Positions 16,825 to 23,009 of a stretch of DNA of 27,826 nt are shown here, in pieces. This DNA comes from Bacteroidota bacterium (GTDB taxonomy: Bacteria; Bacteroidota; Bacteroidia; Sphingobacteriales; Sphingobacteriaceae): assembly GCA_013286985.1 (NCBI GenBank), contig JABDEQ010000030.1, positions 1 through 27,826 of the forward strand, given 5' to 3'. Numbering within the stretch: position 1 is the stretch's first letter; every line of letters begins with the position of its first letter. The position numbers and the translations under genes are program-made. The notes under the pieces were generated by a model. The model was given only the letters and a program-made list of their open reading frames with translations, ran no database searches and had not been told where the DNA came from.

Positions 16825-17445
16825 TCAAAGTTGTTTGATGGCCATTTGCGGTAAATAACCTGCGCGGAAAGTATTTAAAATAGATTTAGGAGTTAAAACC
16901 GGCAATGTAGCCATATTGGGTAAAGCTATTCCATCTCCATAACCAAAAGGCGACCATTGATACATTAACCCGCCCGATATAAGATAGGGTTGGTTATTAA
17001 ATAATAAAAAGGCGCCGTCCGGTATATTTTTTAGTTGTTCGTCGAAAAGAACCTTTGATTTATCCGTATTCATTCGCTCGCGATGAAGAATATCGTCTAT
17101 TTTTTGGATGGATGTTTTCTCGTCAAAATTATATTCGGGGTTGCTTTTTAACCATAAGGTTTTGAATCTTTTATAGTCCTCCCGTCGGCATTCAAAACAA
17201 GGTCGGTGGCCGCCAGCAAAGGATGTGGCTTCATCCATAAAAAATAGCTCGGTATACCTGTTCGGCCCCATAACTTCGCGTTTGCGGCCATTAAATTGGA
17301 GTTTGCAGGTAATCCATGCTTTTAATTTAAACGGGCGCAGCAGTTGTTTGTGTTCATTATGCAGAATACCCCTGTTGCCCATCCATAAACCGCGAGCTTC
17401 GGTTTTTAAAATATTTCCAAAAGGATCAACCCGGTTTTGCAGCAT
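16825..17445 (-). CDS. Conserved protein of unknown function with GHRPCxxCRR motif
   Basis: A 206-residue soluble protein with no signal peptide. I recognise it only as a widespread uncharacterised bacterial family. The conserved-looking features are an N-terminal NRVDPFG...RGLWMGNRGILH block, the motif RYTELFFMDEATSFAGGHRPCFECRR (a CxxC at about 83-86, which resembles a half zinc site), and a C-terminal GYGDGIALP...VLTPKSI segment. The RPCxxCRR string recalls the metal-binding motif of the Ada N-terminal domain, but only two cysteines are present there and the rest does not fit, so no function is assigned. It is the last gene of the seven-gene minus-strand run, 12 bp after the PAP2 gene, so it is very likely co-transcribed. 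Confidence 0.75.
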   Translation of the reverse strand: MLQNRVDPFGNILKTEARGLWMGNRGILHNEHKQLLRPFKLKAWITCKLQFNGRKREVMGPNRYTELFFMDEATSFAGGHRPCFECRREDYKRFKTLWLKSNPEYNFDEKTSIQKIDDILHRERMNTDKSKVLFDEQLKNIPDGAFLLFNNQPYLISGGLMYQWSPFGYGDGIALPNMATLPVLTPKSILNTFRAGYLPQMAIKQL

Positions 17446-17457
17446 TGATATCGGGTT

Positions 17458-18057
17458 TTATTTTTTTATAAATAGGAGCGATACGGCCGAACCTGCTCCC
17501 AGCAAAGTTCCGGCAGCAACATCGCTCGGATAATGTTCGCCTAAATACATCCTCGAATAGCTTACCGTGCCGGCCCATAAAAACGAAGGTACTATCACAT
17601 ACCATTTTGGATAGGCAATGGATAGGGCAGTGGCTGTAGCAAACGATGTAGACGTATGACCCGACGGAAAGGATGTTCCGCTTGCCCGGTAAACCGGAAC
17701 AATATTAATGTTTTGTGTAAATGGCCTTGGGCGTTTAACAATATGCTTAATCAAAAATGTTAATCCGTATGAAAAAGCCGTGCTGCTTGCCACATACAGC
17801 GAGTTTTGACGCATAGCCTCGTTATGGCCAATTATGCCGCCAGCCAATAATACTGCAGGTGCGCCAATATCAACATATTGATTAGTGTTTGACATAAACA
17901 GAAAGAAACTGGTCTCCCCGGGCGTACGGTTATCCTGCAGGTCAATTAAAATGCGATCATCGAATTTTTGGGTTGCAAATTGAGCCAACACCAAACCGGG
18001 GATAGCAAGTGTCATTACCATCAGCAGGAAAAATATCCGGTGCAATTGCTTATTCAT
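17458..18057 (-). CDS. Membrane PAP2 family phosphatase
   Basis: Predicted integral membrane phosphatase acting on lipid phosphates such as undecaprenyl diphosphate or phosphatidyl phosphates at the periplasmic face. Seen in 199 residues: a signal peptide or first TM helix (about 8-25) and the full three-part PAP2 signature, K104-x6-RP (111-112), PSGH (131-134) and SRMYLGEHYPSD (168-179). The closing segment DVAAGTLLGAGSAVSLLFI is a membrane helix. All catalytic residues are intact, so activity is likely. It begins 2 bp after the PycTM-like gene, which suggests coupled translation. An undecaprenyl-PP phosphatase role is possible, but the operon context with Pycsar-like modules argues for a signalling or envelope-stress role; that is inference. 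Confidence 0.9.
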   Translation of the reverse strand: MNKQLHRIFFLLMVMTLAIPGLVLAQFATQKFDDRILIDLQDNRTPGETSFFLFMSNTNQYVDIGAPAVLLAGGIIGHNEAMRQNSLYVASSTAFSYGLTFLIKHIVKRPRPFTQNINIVPVYRASGTSFPSGHTSTSFATATALSIAYPKWYVIVPSFLWAGTVSYSRMYLGEHYPSDVAAGTLLGAGSAVSLLFIKK

Positions 18058-18059
18058 AA

Positions 18060-18698
18060 TTATTTTACAGGTGCCGGATGGCTGAAAAACAGTATAGCAA
18101 TAATAAACGCAAATACCGAAGCGATAAGCCCGAACATAAAAATGTTGTAAGCAATGCGCAATAAATGATACTTTTTACCCAGTACAGTCCCTTGCGAATA
18201 CACATCTTTTATTAAACTGCCATATAAAAAGTCTTTATCATCCATCACCTTAAGCATGCCATAGTTATAATCTTCCTGGCTCATTTTGTAGAAATTGCCA
18301 AAAAATAAAAGGTTAACTCTTTTTTCGTCCACATCTTCTTTGGTAAACACACCCTTGGGTATTGATGGCCGCGTTGCTAAAATGGAAAAAGTCATGGATA
18401 GGATGCTCACTGTCATCAAAACAAAACTGGGAATAATTAAATCGGCATATTGATCCACTTTGCGCAATACCAAACCAATTATAGCCGATAAAATGATGGA
18501 ATTTACAGTTATTAAAATATGAGCTTTTTGATCAGCCATGTCGCTTAATTCCTGTTGGTTTTTGGAACTTATTCTAAACATGGTTTCGATACCCTTGTCT
18601 GGTTTATCGTTATCCTTTTTTTTCTTTTTTTTACCGTTGGTGATTGTTCCCGCAGGTTCTTCAGTTGGTATTGCGGATTCCCCTGGTATTTCTTTCAT
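18060..18698 (-). CDS. PycTM-like membrane protein (Pycsar effector family, DUF5706)
   Basis: Stand-alone copy of the membrane effector module of Pycsar anti-phage systems. Seen in 212 residues: a basic cytoplasmic tail rich in Lys (KKKKKK at 23-28), a linker DKPDKGIETMFRISS, two membrane helices (about 60-79 and 87-108), a cytoplasmic loop with RPSIPKGVFTKEDVDEKRVN and YGSLIKDVYSQG, and a third hydrophobic helix (about 182-206). In known systems PycTM binds cCMP/cUMP made by a PycC cyclase and disrupts the inner membrane. No cyclase is present in this window, so that use is not shown here. It is a clear paralogue of the C-terminal half of the HD-domain protein two genes upstream. It is 2 bp from the PAP2 gene. 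Confidence 0.85.
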   Translation of the reverse strand: MKEIPGESAIPTEEPAGTITNGKKKKKKDNDKPDKGIETMFRISSKNQQELSDMADQKAHILITVNSIILSAIIGLVLRKVDQYADLIIPSFVLMTVSILSMTFSILATRPSIPKGVFTKEDVDEKRVNLLFFGNFYKMSQEDYNYGMLKVMDDKDFLYGSLIKDVYSQGTVLGKKYHLLRIAYNIFMFGLIASVFAFIIAILFFSHPAPVK

Positions 18699-18745
18699 TC
18701 TGCTTATTGTATTAATATTTTAACGGTACAACCTGTCAGTATTAT

Positions 18746-19324
18746 TTAAAAAGCACACGCCTCTACAGGTTTAATTCCTTCTTTATCCTTTGTAAGGATT
18801 GCCTGGCCGTGGCTAAAAGTTATTATCCAAATGCTGTCATAGTCATTAGAGTCCCATTGCAGCTGGCTTTTTTTTATACCTAACAGGGCGGCAATGGACA
18901 CTAATTCTTTATGCTCCCAAACTATTAAAACGGTTCCTTTATTTTTTTCAACAGCGTCCGCCAATTTATCAGACTGATCAACATTATAATTGGTGTTAAT
19001 GGTCAGGTTATATTTTACGGCCAACGGCACTACCGTTTGCAGCATCCGGCAATTTTTAGTTTGTTTCCCGGTTCCGGGAGACGGAACATATACATAATCG
19101 GGGATGCCGAATTTGCCTTTAATTACATCCGGCAATTTAACCGACCGGTTAAAACCACTGCAAGACAAATTATCCCCGTCAACAGGTTTTTCTCCATGCC
19201 GTATTAAAATGACACGTAACCCCGCTTTCCCGGCTTTTGATTGCCCGCAAGCAGCAGTAATAAGAACCATGTTAATTGCCAGAAAGCCAATAATTGGCAT
19301 AAACTGTTTTCCTTTTAATTTCAT
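18746..19324 (-). CDS. Exported histidine phosphatase family protein
   Basis: Predicted periplasmic phosphomonoesterase of the histidine phosphatase (phosphoglycerate-mutase-like) superfamily. Seen in 192 residues: an N-terminal export signal (about 9-26, possibly lipidated at Cys26 in ITAAC, although Thr at -3 is unusual), the catalytic motif VILIRHGEKP (Arg42, His43, Gly44, Glu45), and the second catalytic His138 in LIVWEHKE. The first motif begins only 15 residues after the export signal. The protein is short for the family but has both core motifs. The substrate is unknown. It sits between the two PycTM-module genes (21 bp and 47 bp gaps), clearly within the same transcription unit. Confidence 0.85.
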   Translation of the reverse strand: MKLKGKQFMPIIGFLAINMVLITAACGQSKAGKAGLRVILIRHGEKPVDGDNLSCSGFNRSVKLPDVIKGKFGIPDYVYVPSPGTGKQTKNCRMLQTVVPLAVKYNLTINTNYNVDQSDKLADAVEKNKGTVLIVWEHKELVSIAALLGIKKSQLQWDSNDYDSIWIITFSHGQAILTKDKEGIKPVEACAF

Positions 19325-19345
19325 AATTTAAAGCTGGTATATTAA

Positions 19346-20590
19346 TTAAACTATGTGTTTGGCACTAAAAAATGTAACCGCAATAATAAAAGCAATTACT
19401 GAAACAATAAGACCAAACATAAACACGCTATAGGCAATACGAAGTAAGCGATATTTTTTACCCAAAACCACTCCCTGCGAGTAAACGTCCTTTATTAAGC
19501 TACCATATAAAAATTCCCGGTCGTCCATCATCTTTAGCATGCCGTAGGTATAATCATCGAGCCCCATTTTATAAAAGTTGCCAAAAAACAACAGGTTAAC
19601 TCTTTTTTCGTCCACATCTTCCTTAGTGAATACACCATTAGGAATGGATGGCCGGGTAGACAAAATAGAAAAAGTCATAGCTGCTACACTTACGGACAGC
19701 AGTATGATAGTAGGGACAAGTAAATATTCATATTCATTTAGTCTGCGTAGTACTAAGCTTATCAACGCTGATAAAATGATAGAATTAACGGTAATCATAA
19801 TATGCGCTTTTTTATCAGCCATATCGCTAAGCCGCTGATGATTACTTGAGCTGATGCGGAACATGGTTTCTATTCCTTTATCAGGCTTATCCTCAAAGAT
19901 TTTGTCCTTGTTTTTTTTTGTTTTTGGATGATCGGCAAATGATTCAGCAACAGCGGCAATGTCTTCATCAGCACTAATCTCAGGATTTTCAATAGAGCTT
20001 TCAACTTTGCTTTTTAGCATTTCGATATTTTTCTGCTGACCATCATTTAGTAACTGCTGACAGTAATCAGTATGATATTGATGAGCTTCTAAAAAAGCGA
20101 TACTGTTTTTTTGCCACTCTTGTTTGTCAATAGCCGGATGATTTATATTGTTATATTCCTTAAATAACTGTTTGTTTTTTTTGGGGAATTCGTCGGTCCC
20201 CAAATGATATAAATCAGCATCACAAATAATTTTTTCCAATAAACTAACTGGTTTTTGAGGCATGTGGGTTGCCATAATGCAACTTTTAACAAGTTTTATA
20301 TCGCTTTCGCCAACCTCTTTGCCTCTTAAAAAGTTTTCTGCCAGCAAAGCACTCTGTGTTTCATGGTGATTGCGATCAATCATATATCCCAAATCATGAA
20401 ACCATGCTGCGGCACAAACTATAAACAAATCGTGAGGGGTTACCTCATAGTGATTTGCAATTTCTGTAGTTCTATTAACCACATCTTCCGTGTGCTTTTT
20501 GTTATGATAAACAAAGGTTTTATCATCTTGTGCCTTGAAATATTCCAACGTGTGTTCGGCAATTTTTTCAAGCAGCTTGTGGTAATTCAT
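19346..20590 (-). CDS. HD-domain protein fused to PycTM-like membrane effector module
   Basis: Two-part protein of 414 residues. The N-terminal part (about 1-180) is an HD-superfamily metal phosphohydrolase. It shows YHNKKHTEDV (His29, His33), FHDLGY (His65-Asp66), ATHMPQ (His109) and ICDADLYHLG (Asp124/126), so the metal ligands look complete. After an acidic linker (about 185-230), the C-terminal part (about 234-410) is a PycTM/DUF5706 module with membrane helices near 262-281, 289-311 and 383-408. That module is very similar to the stand-alone protein encoded at 18060-18698; the loop from GVFTKEDVDEKRVN through the FYKM motif is identical. No signal peptide is present, so the HD domain should be cytoplasmic. 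A reasonable inference is that the HD domain hydrolyses or senses a nucleotide phosphate and controls the membrane module. It lies 41 bp after the GAF gene. Confidence 0.88.
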   Translation of the reverse strand: MNYHKLLEKIAEHTLEYFKAQDDKTFVYHNKKHTEDVVNRTTEIANHYEVTPHDLFIVCAAAWFHDLGYMIDRNHHETQSALLAENFLRGKEVGESDIKLVKSCIMATHMPQKPVSLLEKIICDADLYHLGTDEFPKKNKQLFKEYNNINHPAIDKQEWQKNSIAFLEAHQYHTDYCQQLLNDGQQKNIEMLKSKVESSIENPEISADEDIAAVAESFADHPKTKKNKDKIFEDKPDKGIETMFRISSSNHQRLSDMADKKAHIMITVNSIILSALISLVLRRLNEYEYLLVPTIILLSVSVAAMTFSILSTRPSIPNGVFTKEDVDEKRVNLLFFGNFYKMGLDDYTYGMLKMMDDREFLYGSLIKDVYSQGVVLGKKYRLLRIAYSVFMFGLIVSVIAFIIAVTFFSAKHIV

Positions 20591-20631
20591 AGTGTTTGTT
20601 TTAGATAGATAATAAAAACAAGGTAAGTTTA

Positions 20632-22992
20632 TTAAACGCCCTGTTGTTTAATTTCATGCAATAACTCATTATAATCGTATCGCTTAGCGAACGGTAATTT
20701 ATTATCGTACAATATTTTTACACGCAAAGCCTTTAAACCCGAAATTCCTTGCAGGTCTTCTATTTCCAGCAATTCAATTTCATCATCCAGCATTTGTTTC
20801 GATTGTAAAAATTGAACGTAGGTAATGTATTCCCACTCTTCTTCCTTGCTCGAATAAACGACGGTTAATTTTCCAACGGCAGTAATACGTTCGCGGGTGC
20901 CTTTAACAAAGGCCTTATCTATCCTTTTCTTTACAACCTCAAACCGTGCGTTGTAAGCTCCGTCTACATCAAAGTGTTTTTCATCTGTGCGGAAACGGAT
21001 AGCTATCGGGTTGCTGAATACCAATATAAGCGAAGTTACTTCGAGCAGGCACGGAAGATAAGGTTTCTGAACTTGATGTTCCGCCTCCATTTCGCAAAGT
21101 ACCTGTATCTGCCACAGTCGTAGGTTATACAGGTCAGTTAGTTCAAATTTACGATCCGGAACTATTGATGATCCGATATACAGACTATGCTCTATACCGT
21201 CGGTTTTAAACCGTTCATAATAATGTGGAAACCTGCTTTGAGCTTCAACCTGGTCGTGATCAAGCTTCAGCGCCATTTTTTCATTTATTAGCGTGATCGT
21301 CTCGTCATATCTCCTGCGATTTGCGTGGAAGTCTCCATCGGTCTTATCGCTATTTAAAAAGTAATCGCTAATCTGTGGCGTAATAGCCAGATGCGATAAA
21401 ATGGCCTGATTAAATAATGGATGAATTTTAATATCCAGAAAATGATTGAAAGATTGTTCCGTATCAGCTTTAAAAGATGAATTGAGTTGAATAATGATTT
21501 CGTTTAATTCATTTATATACTGATCGGCTTCTGCCTTAAAATAGGATTGTAACTGCTGTAATAGCGCCATTACGGCCACAGCTTGCTTTTGCAAATCTGT
21601 TTGCAGGCAGTCATTCCGGCTCACCGACGAATCTTTGATGTCAATTTGCCCATAAAGGGGGAATACATCGTCAAAAATGATCTCTTTTAAAGAATAGGTT
21701 TTATTGAGATTTTTATAATGGAGAAATTTCAAGGCTTCATTTTCAAACTTCCAATAAACGCTTGGGTGAATAGTAGTGTATTCAATTTGTATGAGGGCAC
21801 GTACCTGATTATTAAGATCGGTAAATTGCCTGTCGATAGTATCCGTTAAAAAAGGCATTATTATATTTAGCCTGTTAGCATTGATACTGTTAAGTTGCCC
21901 CACCTGGTACGAAACAATTTCAAAAATAGCTATCAGCTTATTGTTTTTAACAACCGGGGCTAGTATAAAACTTTTGATGTTTTGCGCCTTAACGTGTTTT
22001 ATGAACCCATCATTTTCATTTTTTACCACATCTGACACAGCATAATATATTTTCTTTTCGATAAGATTAGTAACGGCAGATGCGCATAGGGTTTTATCGG
22101 CATCTTTTTCCTGTTCATCTGATAAAAGAAAACTTGGAATCCGCTGGTCAAAACTTACCGCGTTAAATGTGTTTTCTTTAGCATTATATGCAGCCAGGCC
22201 AATTTCAAGATCCGGAATGTTAAATATGGAACGAAAGATTGATTCCAGCTGCTTTTTCAATATTTCATTATGTTTACTTAATAACGTTTCTTTTAAAGTG
22301 GAAACAGCATTTTCAACCGTAGCATCAAATAGTGTCACCATAGCAAAACCTTTAATAAGCCAGCTCCCCGGTGGGAATTTCTGTTTCCACAAACCAAGAT
22401 CATCAAAATTGTCGCGCAATAGTTCAATATCAGCCTGCGAAATGGCAATGGCATTTTCAGTGGGAATAAGCTCCAGAAAATCGCCGTTATAAGTAATCCG
22501 GTAATGCTTAATTACACCTTCGGCAGTTGGAATATTGTAAAATAGTGGCCTTGTAAAATCAAAACGGGTACCATAAAATCTATTCATAATAAGGCAGCAG
22601 CTCATTATGTACAATTGGTGATCATCAGAATCGCTAATATAAATATCAAATGGAGGGTTGGCCGAATTAAGAATATTTTGAAGCCGTTTGGTTGGGTTAA
22701 TCAACAAATGCTGATAGGGGAGCGTAATGGCTTTTATTTCATTGTCGGTGAGTGCAGCCGGGAAAAGTTCTGATAACAGCAGGCCGATAAGTTCCGGGTT
22801 GTTTTTAACCGGGGCAAGATTGGTGATGCCTGTTCTAAACTCCGGATAAGGTTCAATTTCCTTTAGGATATGCCTGGCCAATCCACTTCGGCTATCGTTT
22901 GCAGAAATAGCCAATTGCTCCCAGTGCTCAATTATTTTATTAAATGAGAGTTGTAACTGGAAAGGATTTTCCTCTGGTTGCCTAAGTTTCAT
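20632..22992 (-). CDS. Large cytoplasmic GAF-domain protein of unknown function
   Basis: A 786-residue soluble protein with no signal peptide or membrane helix. A GAF-like domain can be placed at about 245-395, with ILKKQLESIFRSIFN, a central AVTNLIEKKIYYAVSDVV strand-helix pattern and FILAPVVKNNKLIAIFEIVS. GAF domains bind small molecules, including cyclic nucleotides. The rest is helix-rich and unassigned: an N-terminal 200 residues beginning QLSFNKIIEHWEQLA, and a C-terminal 380 residues with RYDETITLINEKMA and a beta-rich end (GKLTVVYSSKEEEWEYITYVQF). No kinase, cyclase or DNA-binding motif was found. It lies between the kinase-like barrel gene (17-bp gap) and the HD-PycTM gene (41-bp gap), so it is well placed to be the sensor of that set. 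This role is inferred. Confidence 0.75.
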   Translation of the reverse strand: MKLRQPEENPFQLQLSFNKIIEHWEQLAISANDSRSGLARHILKEIEPYPEFRTGITNLAPVKNNPELIGLLLSELFPAALTDNEIKAITLPYQHLLINPTKRLQNILNSANPPFDIYISDSDDHQLYIMSCCLIMNRFYGTRFDFTRPLFYNIPTAEGVIKHYRITYNGDFLELIPTENAIAISQADIELLRDNFDDLGLWKQKFPPGSWLIKGFAMVTLFDATVENAVSTLKETLLSKHNEILKKQLESIFRSIFNIPDLEIGLAAYNAKENTFNAVSFDQRIPSFLLSDEQEKDADKTLCASAVTNLIEKKIYYAVSDVVKNENDGFIKHVKAQNIKSFILAPVVKNNKLIAIFEIVSYQVGQLNSINANRLNIIMPFLTDTIDRQFTDLNNQVRALIQIEYTTIHPSVYWKFENEALKFLHYKNLNKTYSLKEIIFDDVFPLYGQIDIKDSSVSRNDCLQTDLQKQAVAVMALLQQLQSYFKAEADQYINELNEIIIQLNSSFKADTEQSFNHFLDIKIHPLFNQAILSHLAITPQISDYFLNSDKTDGDFHANRRRYDETITLINEKMALKLDHDQVEAQSRFPHYYERFKTDGIEHSLYIGSSIVPDRKFELTDLYNLRLWQIQVLCEMEAEHQVQKPYLPCLLEVTSLILVFSNPIAIRFRTDEKHFDVDGAYNARFEVVKKRIDKAFVKGTRERITAVGKLTVVYSSKEEEWEYITYVQFLQSKQMLDDEIELLEIEDLQGISGLKALRVKILYDNKLPFAKRYDYNELLHEIKQQGV

Positions 22993-23009
22993 ATTACAGT
23001 ATAAAACTA

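Noticed and set aside
16825..17445. Assignment of the GHRPCxxCRR protein as an Ada-type DNA repair domain
   Set aside because: Only a two-cysteine fragment resembles the Ada zinc site; the remaining conserved blocks do not fit.
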